DNA from: Candidatus Peregrinibacteria bacterium
GTDB taxonomy: Bacteria; Patescibacteriota; Gracilibacteria; UBA1369; LOWO2-01-FULL-3
DNA length: 8,177 nt
Assembly (NCBI GenBank): GCA_016186245.1
Contig: JACPLZ010000057.1
Span: 1-8,177, forward strand
Direction: 5' to 3'
Shown: one piece after another, positions 1 through 6,755 of the stretch
Layout: each line of letters opens with the position of its first letter
Position numbering within the stretch: the first letter of the stretch is position 1
Made by a program: the position numbers and the translations under genes
Notes under the pieces: generated by a model
Seen by the model: the letters and a program-made list of their open reading frames with translations, nothing else
What the model was told of the DNA's origin: nothing
Database searches by the model: none

Positions 1-1
1 T

Positions 2-178
2 CCCGACTTGCCGACAATTACGTTGCCGGATCTGATTCCAGGGTTAAAAATTGAAATACCAGGGTTTGAAGTGCCGGAGTTTCCTGAATTAATCATGCCG
101 GTTTTGCCGGATCTGCCGCCATTGTCCATCCCTCAATTGCCTGACCTGCCGAGACCGCCAAAAATCCCGCCAATTTCC
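2..178 (+). repeat. Proline-rich PxLP-type repeat segment of the surface protein
   Basis: About 59 residues in which proline recurs every two to five positions with hydrophobic residues between (LPDLPPL, IPQLPDLPRP, PGFEVPEFPE). The pattern already exists in the two codons before base 8, so it continues upstream. At DNA level the 12-mer TTGCCGGATCTG occurs at 23-34 and 104-115. It probably forms an extended stiff linker or spacer; no known domain is recognised. Confidence 0.7.
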
Positions 179-3100
179 GATCTTGTGGCTGATGTTGCGG
201 CCAATCTGCGTCCGATTTTTACGATACTGTGCCTGCTTAAAAATGGCCTGATTCCGGTGCCGGAAGCCGGTCTTGCCGCTGAAATTGAGACGCTTACCCA
301 GCCTGGCATACAGGCGATAATTCCGATTTTGAAACATCTTGCGGTGCAGTTGCCGCCGATTCAATATGATTACGTCAAGGAAATGAGGCTGAATGCACAG
401 TTGCGTTTTGACATTGATACCACTGGAATTGTGGAAGCGGTGCAGGCAGGAGCTAAAATCTGGAATAAAGAAGTCGGAGATATCGTGAAAGCTATAAACA
501 GATTGCTGGCAATTCCTTATGGCGAGATGTTAAGCCAAGCAATTGAACTTGCGATTAAGAAAGCGGAGGAAGAAGGTCTAAAATATATCGAAGAGGAAGC
601 CGGCGATGCCGTGGAAAATTTGAAGCCTGTCTTACTTGACGATGGTGGCCGCAACTCAAGTTTCACCCCTGAATATTCCACAGATGATTATGGCGTAAAA
701 CAGCAATACGACGCGCTTAATCGCACCCTTTCCGAATTCATAAATAATCTGGAAACCGACGCGGGTTACCCTGATAAATTTTATCTTACCGCGACAGAAA
801 CTCTTTTGGATCGGGATGATCCAATTCTAAACAAACCTTTGGGCGAAAATATTGCATTGGGTGATCTTCCAAATGATCCGTATATCCGGCGACTGGCCGA
901 TTTGAGAAATTCCTTATTCTCATATGCTAAAAATTTGAATGAGAACAATGATCTGCTGGCGCAAATTGATGACTATAATGATTTTACAAAAGCGCTGGCT
1001 GACGGCGATGAGAGTCTGAAGATTGCAGCAGCTTTGACCGGCACCGATGTTGCCGGCGTTCAGAGGGAAAATGATTTTCCTGCCGGACAAAAAAATCTAA
1101 ATATGAGCTTTTTGGGAGAAAATGTGGAAAGAAAACTACTGGCCCAGGCTGACAATACATTTGGCGATCAAAGGCTTTTGGCTGCGGAAATTGCCGATGA
1201 TTACACAGCCACCTTTGTGCCGAAAGGATTTTTTATTGTCGCGGACGGAGTGAATGAAAATGTCCTTGGATACACTTTGGAACTCGGCAAAAACATGCAG
1301 AGTATTTTTAACGATGTGGATAGAGATGAAGATGCCGATATTATTTTCTCCATGGGCGGCGATGTTTATTTGAAAGAAAACCGCACAAACAAGCCTGATT
1401 TGCCTGCCGGTAATTTTATAATCAGTTTCGATAAAAATACCGTGTCGGACTATGCTAAAAATGCTCCGGTGGAAAATTTATCAGTCCCTTACACCGGCTC
1501 CGGAAAAGTTGATCTCAATTGGCAGCCAAAACCTGGAGCTGTTTCCTATGAAGTAAAAATCAGAAAATCATTGAATGACGATATTTCCGATGCTGTCGTG
1601 GACATGGATACAACCGCGACAAAAATTTCCCTTCAACTGCAAAATGGAAATTATTATGCGAAGATATTTGCCGTTGATAATGATGGCAATAGATCAATGG
1701 CATCGGATGATATTATTTTGTCGCCTCAAAGCTGCGCCGATAAAGAGCCGCCGTTTGCGGCTGTTGAAGACAGCTACGACGTATCCATTCTAAAAGACCT
1801 GGAAATTGACACTAAAAACTCTTTCGATGCTGATGGAGAAATTGTTGAATATTACATGGAAGAAATGTCTTCCGGCAGGATTTTGTGGAGCGATAAAGAC
1901 CTTTCTAATGATAGCGATGGAGATGGAAATGCCGCCAACGATCGCAATAATACAGTGTTTAGAATCGGCCCATTCACAAAAAAAGAAGACATCGGCATTC
2001 ATAAATATATACTGCATCTGATAGACCAGTCCGGAAACAGCTCGTCAACCGAAATGGCTGTAAATGTTTTTGCGCCGCAAATAAGTCTCAATGATACGTT
2101 TGCGCGGACTGGCATCGCCACAGGCGCGACCGAGGCGGCAGTTTCAGAATTGCCTTTTTCCATGATGAGGGAAAGATTGATTTATCGTCTGCCTGAGGAA
2201 TCGTTAAAAGTTGTACCGCGGCTTGAGAAAGCAGCGGAGGGTATTACCGATGCGGATGGCTCATATACTCTGGATAATTTCAATTCTGAAAATCTGATTT
2301 TTGTGGAAAATGCCGCAGGAAAAGTGGTGGCAAAGATACAGCCGTCCACCGGAAATATCGGCGAACTTGCCGATGGATATTCGACCCGTGTTAATGAGGC
2401 CTATCCCCCATTTAAAGCTACCAACGTGGAAATAATGTCAGCCGGCGGCGATGTGATGGCTACGGTTTATCTTGTTTCCAACGGCAATGTTGATGTTCAT
2501 ATAAATAGTCCGGCAAGCGGGGTAAATGTTACCGATTTTCAGGGAGATGAATATAAATTCGTGAGTCTGCCGGCAAATGACCGCAGTTATCCTGGCGGAG
2601 CAATGCTTGTTGGAGGCGGTAAAAACCCATTGCTGGCCGTGGATACCTCCGGCAATATTTTGATTCTGGATGAAGGTGTAACTCTGCGCAGAAAAAATAA
2701 TGATCTTAGAAATGATCCACTTACCATTGAAGTGCGCATTGGCGGGGACACCGCCGGAGAAATTTTTGTCAATCCGTTTAGGGATGGCGCCTCTGTTGTC
2801 GGCCCGAAAGATATTCCGGCGGCCACTCCGGTCGGCCCTTCCGAAGCAGCGATTTATGGGTCATATCCGTTTGATTTCAATTCTGAAACAGCGACTTTTG
2901 TGAATCGCGATCAGACTGTAAGCAGAGAAGAATTTGTAAGAATGGTGCTCAATATGCTCTGTATAATTCCAAGAAAGGAAGCATATCAAAATTTTGCGGC
3001 GGGAAGCGGTTATTCGGATATTGAATTTAAGACCGGCGATGAAAATTTTGCCTATATCAAAGAAGCAACCATGCTGGGATTGGTGGAAGGATACAAAGGC

Positions 3101-3967
3101 GAGGCGTATGAAAACGGGCTTCTCCCATTCAAACCGGAAAATCCGGTGAGCCGCGCCGAGGCGGTAAAAATTATTCTGGAAGCAATGGAACTGCAAAATC
3201 TGATTTCCCTAGAAAATGTTAGTGAAGGCAGTCCATGGTATGAGCCTTTTATGCGGCTTGCGGGGGATGTAAACGGAAAATTCATCATCACCGATGAAGA
3301 AGCCCGTGATGCCGAAAAAGAGCTTAAATACGGCGCTCTTGTGACCATGGCTGAGCGTGTTTTGACAATTTCCGATTGCGTAAAAATCGATAAAGACAGG
3401 GATGGCATGTCCGATTATTGTGAAGCAAAATATGAAATCGATGATCCCCTGAAAGACGAGGACGGTGACGGACTGCAGAACAAAGATGAATGTTTTTATG
3501 GCTTAAATCCGAAAGATTCCGATACCGACAATGGCGGGACAAGCGATGGACAGGAAATAAATTTTGGGACCAATCCCCGCCACAGGGCCGATGATCCCGA
3601 GGACAATGATGAAGATGGTTTGAGCGATTCTGCGGAAATTTTGATTTATGGCACAAATCCAAACGATGAAGACAGTGATGACGGCGGCACGGATGACGGC
3701 CAGGAAGCGGTGAATTTAACTGATCCGCTGGATGGCCTGGATGATGGAAAAAGAGGCAAACGAAACTCTGGAGAAGATGGCATTTATATCGTTCCGGCAA
3801 AGTGCGATACCTGTCCGTGCGTGTCCACCCTGATTGATTCGGCGGAGGTGGTTGAGGGCGATAAATTCTTTCCGGTCATCGGAACTTTTGGCGAAGACGG
3901 CAAAGATGACGGCAAAGTTGATATTTTTTCCAAAGGAAATGAAGTTATAATCGAAGAAATACAATGA
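2..3967 (+). CDS. Giant multidomain surface protein (Fn3, PKD-like, SLH, TSP3 repeats), 5' partial
   Basis: The frame is open to the window edge and no signal peptide is visible, so the TTG at base 8 is not a credible start and the N-terminus lies upstream. Residues are numbered from the codon at base 8. Order: proline-rich PxLP segment (1-57); helical region (about 60-205); uncharacterised region; FG-GAP/VCBS-like Asp-rich motif (436-460); fibronectin-III-like domain (about 486-573); PKD-like beta domain with an Asp-rich insert (about 583-690); a beta-rich region of unknown type (about 740-940); three SLH-like motifs (about 955-1118); five TSP3-type DxDxDG calcium repeats (1128-1242); a C-terminal tail with KCDTCPC (1265-1271). 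By family knowledge SLH motifs bind cell-wall or envelope polymers and TSP3 repeats bind Ca2+, so this should sit on the cell surface. It ends in TGA followed directly by TAA, overlapping the next start. The domain calls are by eye; the exact role (adhesin, stalk, S-layer component) is not determined. Confidence 0.85.
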   Translation, partial: PDLPTITLPDLIPGLKIEIPGFEVPEFPELIMPVLPDLPPLSIPQLPDLPRPPKIPPISDLVADVAANLRPIFTILCLLKNGLIPVPEAGLAAEIETLTQPGIQAIIPILKHLAVQLPPIQYDYVKEMRLNAQLRFDIDTTGIVEAVQAGAKIWNKEVGDIVKAINRLLAIPYGEMLSQAIELAIKKAEEEGLKYIEEEAGDAVENLKPVLLDDGGRNSSFTPEYSTDDYGVKQQYDALNRTLSEFINNLETDAGYPDKFYLTATETLLDRDDPILNKPLGENIALGDLPNDPYIRRLADLRNSLFSYAKNLNENNDLLAQIDDYNDFTKALADGDESLKIAAALTGTDVAGVQRENDFPAGQKNLNMSFLGENVERKLLAQADNTFGDQRLLAAEIADDYTATFVPKGFFIVADGVNENVLGYTLELGKNMQSIFNDVDRDEDADIIFSMGGDVYLKENRTNKPDLPAGNFIISFDKNTVSDYAKNAPVENLSVPYTGSGKVDLNWQPKPGAVSYEVKIRKSLNDDISDAVVDMDTTATKISLQLQNGNYYAKIFAVDNDGNRSMASDDIILSPQSCADKEPPFAAVEDSYDVSILKDLEIDTKNSFDADGEIVEYYMEEMSSGRILWSDKDLSNDSDGDGNAANDRNNTVFRIGPFTKKEDIGIHKYILHLIDQSGNSSSTEMAVNVFAPQISLNDTFARTGIATGATEAAVSELPFSMMRERLIYRLPEESLKVVPRLEKAAEGITDADGSYTLDNFNSENLIFVENAAGKVVAKIQPSTGNIGELADGYSTRVNEAYPPFKATNVEIMSAGGDVMATVYLVSNGNVDVHINSPASGVNVTDFQGDEYKFVSLPANDRSYPGGAMLVGGGKNPLLAVDTSGNILILDEGVTLRRKNNDLRNDPLTIEVRIGGDTAGEIFVNPFRDGASVVGPKDIPAATPVGPSEAAIYGSYPFDFNSETATFVNRDQTVSREEFVRMVLNMLCIIPRKEAYQNFAAGSGYSDIEFKTGDENFAYIKEATMLGLVEGYKGEAYENGLLPFKPENPVSRAEAVKIILEAMELQNLISLENVSEGSPWYEPFMRLAGDVNGKFIITDEEARDAEKELKYGALVTMAERVLTISDCVKIDKDRDGMSDYCEAKYEIDDPLKDEDGDGLQNKDECFYGLNPKDSDTDNGGTSDGQEINFGTNPRHRADDPEDNDEDGLSDSAEILIYGTNPNDEDSDDGGTDDGQEAVNLTDPLDGLDDGKRGKRNSGEDGIYIVPAKCDTCPCVSTLIDSAEVVEGDKFFPVIGTFGEDGKDDGKVDIFSKGNEVIIEEIQ
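1463..1726 (+). other. Fibronectin type III-like domain within the surface protein
   Basis: Residues about 486-573 have the Fn3 pattern: an N-terminal APVENLSV strand, the B-strand with VDLNW (the conserved Trp at 505), PxPGAVSYEVKI for the C strand, and a C-terminal NGNYYAKIFAVDNDGN segment where the YY/AVD pattern matches the F-strand and the loop after it. Such domains act as spacers or binding modules in secreted bacterial proteins. Confidence 0.75.
1754..2077 (+). other. PKD-like beta-sandwich domain within the surface protein
   Basis: Residues about 583-690 show the typical order IDTKNSFDADGEIVEYYME, then a GIHKYILHLIDQSGN segment and a closing STEMAVNVFAP strand, resembling PKD domains (SxDxDG followed by YxWxF, then GxYxVxLxVxDxxG). 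The usual Trp of the second motif is replaced by YYME. An insert with DSDGDGNAANDRNN (about 635-648) could bind Ca2+. Confidence 0.6.
2870..3361 (+). other. S-layer homology (SLH) region, three motifs
   Basis: Residues about 955-1118. The clearest motif is the middle one: YSDIEFKTGDENFAYIKEA, then LGLVEGYKG, FKPENPVSRAEAVKIILEAM, matching the FxDxxxxxxxxxYIxxAxxxGIxxGxxxxxFxPxxxxTRAE pattern. The first motif is seen mainly as its C-terminal half (NRDQTVSREEFVRMVLNML). The third is degenerate (SPWYEPFMRLAG and TDEEARDAEKELKYGALVTMAERVL). SLH domains anchor proteins non-covalently to the cell surface. Here the trio is followed by about 200 more residues rather than ending the protein. Confidence 0.75.
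3389..3733 (+). repeat. Five thrombospondin type 3-like calcium-binding repeats
   Basis: Residues 1128-1242 contain five successive Asp-rich units: DKDRDGMSDYCE, DEDGDGLQNKDE, DSDTDNGGTSDGQE, DNDEDGLSDSAE and DEDSDDGGTDDGQE, with GLNP, GTNP or LTDP separators. Units 3 and 5 are the GGTSDGQE-type half repeats, so long and short forms alternate. This is the bacterial TSP3 pattern; such arrays bind several Ca2+ ions and become rigid when loaded. Bases alone show the pattern; ion binding is inferred from the family. Confidence 0.85.
3964..3967 (+). promoter_or_regulatory. ATGA start/stop overlap (gene 1/gene 2)
   Basis: The TGA stop of the surface protein (3965-3967) shares bases with the ATG of the next gene (3964-3966). 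No good Shine-Dalgarno sequence stands 5-10 bases before the ATG (the stretch is rich in GAAGAAAT), so termination-reinitiation is the likely way gene 2 is translated. A second in-frame stop TAA (3968-3970) follows immediately. Confidence 0.7.
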
Positions 3968-4545
3968 TAAAAAAAATTACAGCAGGAAAAATCGCAGCCG
4001 GTCTGATAATTTTACTTTTTGTGGAAAACCATGCCGCTTTTGCGCTGGCAGTGGATCAGAAAAAACTGGAAGCGCTAAGGGATGCGCCAATAGAAGATTG
4101 CGAGCGGCATCTGCGTCCGTTGTTTGATGTCGAGCTCAGGGAATTCCAAAAATTTATCGAAGAAAATTTCCAGAATAAAAGCATCAACAGCTCGCTTACA
4201 AATATCGCCCTGTCGCGCTATCGGGAATACAAATTGGCGCTTAAACAGATTTTTTTGTATCTGAAACCGGGCGCAGATGCGGACGCCACTTATTTCAGCG
4301 AAATTTCCGCTTATGGACAATGTAAAAATATCATGGATTTTTATGCCGATTCGGCGAAAGAACAGATGATGCGGCATATCAAAAACACAACCGCGATAAA
4401 AAAAACAGCTATTCTGCTCGAAAAATATCAGGCGATTAACAATCAATTACGGCAGCTTAATCTGGATATCGCCCAAATATACGGGCTGTTTAAATCGTTC
4501 GAGGCAAAGCTGCCGGGGTTTTTACAATATTGCATAACAAAATGA
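3964..4545 (+). CDS. Small secreted helical protein, function unknown
   Basis: 193 residues, not recognised. Residues 1-27 form a Sec-type signal peptide: MIKK basic start, hydrophobic core AAGLIILLFV, and a possible cleavage after AFA (27) or ALA (29). The mature part is charged and predicted largely helical, with long heptad-like stretches (about 130-185, AIKKTAILLEKYQAINNQ onward). There are three cysteines (46, 120, 190); the last is four residues from the C-terminus, so one pair plus a free thiol or an intermolecular bond is possible. The ATG start overlaps the stop of the surface protein, which places it in the same operon and suggests it is made in step with it. It has a YREYKLAL motif (86-93) resembling YNEYRLAF in the next gene. 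Export to the periplasm or cell surface is well supported; the role is not. Confidence 0.8.
   Translation: MIKKITAGKIAAGLIILLFVENHAAFALAVDQKKLEALRDAPIEDCERHLRPLFDVELREFQKFIEENFQNKSINSSLTNIALSRYREYKLALKQIFLYLKPGADADATYFSEISAYGQCKNIMDFYADSAKEQMMRHIKNTTAIKKTAILLEKYQAINNQLRQLNLDIAQIYGLFKSFEAKLPGFLQYCITK
4542..4545 (+). promoter_or_regulatory. ATGA start/stop overlap (gene 2/gene 3) that decides the gene 3 start
   Basis: The TGA stop of gene 2 (4543-4545) overlaps an ATG (4542-4544) in the frame of gene 3. An upstream TTG (4530-4532) is in the same frame but would add only MHNK to the signal peptide. The ATG with the same ATGA arrangement as the preceding junction is the better start. No Shine-Dalgarno sequence is seen nearby; the closest G-rich run, CGGGG, lies about 24 bases upstream. 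Confidence 0.7.
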
Positions 4546-5102
4546 AAATTCATAAACACATCATAGTCAGCCTGATCAGCGCAATTTTTACCGTGATTGC
4601 GGTGTATGGCGGCTACACGATCTATGCCGCCGGCGATGAGCCCGATGGCAATTTTAGAGCCCCCGGACTGGATTTTGATGAGGCGCTCGATCTTTATCAT
4701 GAGGAAATGAACTATTATTTTAACAATAAAATAGAGCAATTGAATACACTGTTAATGGAAGAAGATTTTTTTGAAAAGGAAGAATTTAAGACGCCAGGGG
4801 ATAAAGTGTGCGCCGATGAAAATGTGAGCACATATTGCGTATCAAATGGAGCTTTAGACATTTATCTGGATTATGTTTTTACCCTTGATAGGATTTCCAC
4901 GGAGCTGTCCAAGCTGCGGGAAGACGATGATGTTGAGGATATTTTTGAACGCACCCTTGAGCGCAATCAAAAAATCGCACCTGAATATGATATTGCCAAA
5001 CAGGCTATGGAAGCCACTCTTGCGGCCTATAACGAATATCGCCTGGCTTTCCCAGCCCATAAAAAGTACAGGATTAAAGGATTTGCGAAAAGAAACCGAT
5101 AA
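4542..5102 (+). CDS. Small secreted or membrane-anchored acidic protein, function unknown
   Basis: 186 residues from the ATG at 4542. The N-terminus MKIHKH followed by IIVSLISAIFTVIAVYGGY is a clear export signal; the region TIYAAGDE gives only a fair cleavage site, so it may remain as an uncleaved anchor. The mature part is acidic and mainly helical, with two cysteines (90 and 99) bracketing ADENVSTY, well placed for a single small disulphide loop. The C-terminal third has a helix ending in YNEYRLAFPAHKKYRIKG and a basic tail (KGFAKRNR). The gene overlaps gene 2 by four bases. It shares the YxEY(K/R)LA motif with gene 2 but little else that can be seen by eye. No family is recognised. A longer frame on the same strand (4873-5148) covering its 3' end is a shadow. 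Confidence 0.8.
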   Translation: MKIHKHIIVSLISAIFTVIAVYGGYTIYAAGDEPDGNFRAPGLDFDEALDLYHEEMNYYFNNKIEQLNTLLMEEDFFEKEEFKTPGDKVCADENVSTYCVSNGALDIYLDYVFTLDRISTELSKLREDDDVEDIFERTLERNQKIAPEYDIAKQAMEATLAAYNEYRLAFPAHKKYRIKGFAKRNR

Positions 5103-5122
5103 ATTTCCAATTAAATTTATTG
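5097..5122 (+). other. AT-rich inverted repeat in the gene 3/gene 4 gap
   Basis: ATAAATTT (5099-5106) and AAATTTAT (5113-5120) are perfect inverted repeats around the loop CCAATT. A G-T wobble and a C-G pair could extend the stem to 5097-5122. It covers the stop codon of gene 3 and lies in the only gap of more than a few bases inside the operon, 16 bases before the gene 4 ATG. It has no trailing T-run, so it does not look like a terminator. It could be an mRNA-processing or translation-modulating stem, or a chance AT-rich dyad. Confidence 0.35.
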
Positions 5123-5138
5123 ATTCCACTTCCGACCA

Positions 5139-6755
5139 ATGCAAATGAAAAATGTTTTAGCTGTCATCATAGGGGTCGTATTTGGAGCGGCGATTGCCGT
5201 AACATTCATCAATACGGACATTGCTCACGGCGAGACAGAAGGTGATGGCGATGCCGGTGATACTGTCGGCGTATGGAATGAAATGGTTGCTTCAGCGGAT
5301 ACTATTGACTGGCGTGACGTTTTTGCGCCGCTGGACGGAGATCCGGGCGAGGATATGTACTCGTTGATATATGCAAAATTAAATGTCCTGCCGCGAAGAA
5401 ATGCCCTTAAAGAAGTCGGCTTCAATTACGGGCTGACAACCGATGAGGTGGATGCCGCGCTGAAAGGCGCGATTGCTCCGATTCTAAATAATCCCGACAA
5501 CATCGGTGGAAGGATGACGCGGGAGGATGCACTGGCAACAGTAAAAAACCTGCAGGAGGATTATGCGATGATTTTTGAGGTTTATGAACTTGAGCAGGAG
5601 GTCGATGCCACGATCCGGCCGAGCGAGCTTTTTGCCAATGGAGATCTGGCGGATTCCGGTTTTGATCTCGTGCATGATTTGACGGTGATCGAGGAAATTC
5701 TGTTTAAAAAAGATACGCCTGTAACTGTCGGCGCACCTTATAAAAGCGCCCTGACTTCTCCGTATAATCCAACTATCAAAGAGCGTTTTTATGGAAGAGA
5801 TTATCTTACAAGTGAAACACCGGAGGCTGTGGAAACTTCACCTTACAGTATTTCTTCGGCGCTTAGCGCCGGTGATGGCGGCGGAGGGAAAAGAGAAAAT
5901 CTGGAAAGTGATGTCTGCATAGATGAAAATTCTTTTAAAAAAGCATTGGAGAATTTTGAGGGCGGTGAAGAAAATGATGAAGCCGGAGTTTTGAGGGGTG
6001 GGAAGGAAGAAGAGGGAGAAAGGTTGCTCGCTCCGCTCGCAACTAAGGCGCTGGCTGATGATTGGCGGCTGGAATGGTGTCCCGAATTAGCGGCAGGAGC
6101 CCCCGGCGTATCGGCAAATTTGGGCTTATGTCTGGAAACAAAACTTGTTTTGGACAGGGTATCCCCTTTTCAACCAAAAGACAGTTGCGTGCAGTGCGAG
6201 GTAAAAAAGATTATCGAGAATCTCGATAAAGTTCTCACCCATACCCTTATTCCAAATAAAGTTACCGGAAATTTGTTTGAATCCGCAAAATGCAAGACAT
6301 CCGGAACGTTTCTGGATATACAATTTATCACCATCTGGAATCCCCTGCCCGTTCCGCCGAATGATGATTTGATTTATTCAAAAAGCCTGTCCGAAGAATG
6401 GGATGAGTTCGTCGGAAGGTATCAGTCGCTGCTGCCGTACGTCGATGAAAATAACGAACAATACACCGAGGATTTCCAGGTGCGATTCCAGGAACAGTCC
6501 GCGCCAAAAGATTTAAGCCGGGAGGAATTGTTTAATGCCATAGCAAAAATAAAGGCAAAAAACAGGTCAGAAGCGGAACTGGGCGTAAAAAATATTGAAC
6601 TGGGAGATAGCGTTGGAAATGTCCTGCTGTATGGGCGCGAAGTGCTGGGGGAAATGCTGCAGATGAACGCAATGTTTGAAAATTTCAATGATATGTTTGA
6701 AAAAATGGACGAAGAAGCGTTAAAAAAAATAAAAGCCAAAGGATATGTCTATTAA
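5139..6755 (+). CDS. Secreted two-region protein with six cysteines, function unknown
   Basis: 538 residues. A stop in frame at 5121-5123 limits the start to the ATG at 5139 or the one at 5145; neither has a Shine-Dalgarno sequence. MKNV followed by LAVIIGVVFGAAIAVTF is a signal peptide, with likely cleavage near IAHG (28-31). The N-terminal region (about 45-225) is helical and cysteine-free. A low-complexity Gly/Glu/Asp linker (about 243-298) separates it from a cysteine-bearing C-terminal region (Cys 260, 314, 331, 350, 353, 385), which includes SCVQCEVKKIIENLDKV and HTLIPNKVTGNLFESAKCK, then SEEWDEF (418-424) and a helical tail. Six cysteines, all after the signal peptide, fit disulphide bonding outside the cytoplasm; the CVQC pair could also be a redox or metal site. 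No known domain is recognised. The stop overlaps the start of gene 5, keeping it within the operon. Confidence 0.85.
   Translation: MQMKNVLAVIIGVVFGAAIAVTFINTDIAHGETEGDGDAGDTVGVWNEMVASADTIDWRDVFAPLDGDPGEDMYSLIYAKLNVLPRRNALKEVGFNYGLTTDEVDAALKGAIAPILNNPDNIGGRMTREDALATVKNLQEDYAMIFEVYELEQEVDATIRPSELFANGDLADSGFDLVHDLTVIEEILFKKDTPVTVGAPYKSALTSPYNPTIKERFYGRDYLTSETPEAVETSPYSISSALSAGDGGGGKRENLESDVCIDENSFKKALENFEGGEENDEAGVLRGGKEEEGERLLAPLATKALADDWRLEWCPELAAGAPGVSANLGLCLETKLVLDRVSPFQPKDSCVQCEVKKIIENLDKVLTHTLIPNKVTGNLFESAKCKTSGTFLDIQFITIWNPLPVPPNDDLIYSKSLSEEWDEFVGRYQSLLPYVDENNEQYTEDFQVRFQEQSAPKDLSREELFNAIAKIKAKNRSEAELGVKNIELGDSVGNVLLYGREVLGEMLQMNAMFENFNDMFEKMDEEALKKIKAKGYVY
6000..6043 (+). repeat. Purine run and GC-rich quasi-palindrome inside gene 4
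   Basis: A 24-base all-purine stretch (6000-6023) runs straight into GTTGCTCGCTCCGCTCGCAAC (6023-6043). In this 21-base element GTTGC pairs with GCAAC, and GCTCGC occurs twice around CTC. It is translated in frame as part of the low-complexity linker (GKEEEGERLLAPLAT). The look is of a small intergenic-type repeat captured in a coding sequence, but only one copy exists in this window. Confidence 0.35.

Noticed and set aside
8..10. TTG as the start of the large surface protein
   Set aside because: The frame is open upstream with the same PDLP pattern and there is no signal peptide here; a surface-anchored protein should have one, so the gene is cut by the window.
3389..3733. EF-hand proteins or dockerin
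   Set aside because: The DxDxDG units are alternating long and short TSP3-type repeats with GxNP separators, without the flanking helices of EF-hands or the two-unit dockerin layout.
3324..3800. Minus-strand 158-codon frame
   Set aside because: It is the antisense of the Asp-rich TSP3 array; its His/Arg/Pro/Cys-heavy composition is the expected complement of GAT/GAC-rich codons.
3965..3970. TGA recoded as glycine (genetic code 25)
   Set aside because: TGA TAA are consecutive stops here, gene 2 also ends in TGA at an overlap, and no gene contains in-frame TGA over thousands of bases.
4530..4541. TTG start four codons upstream for gene 3
   Set aside because: The ATG at 4542 makes the ATGA overlap seen at the previous junction and gives a normal MKIHKH signal-peptide start.
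4873..5148. Plus-strand 91-codon frame across the end of gene 3
   Set aside because: It overlaps gene 3 almost completely in another frame, has no signal peptide or plausible family, and would run into gene 4.
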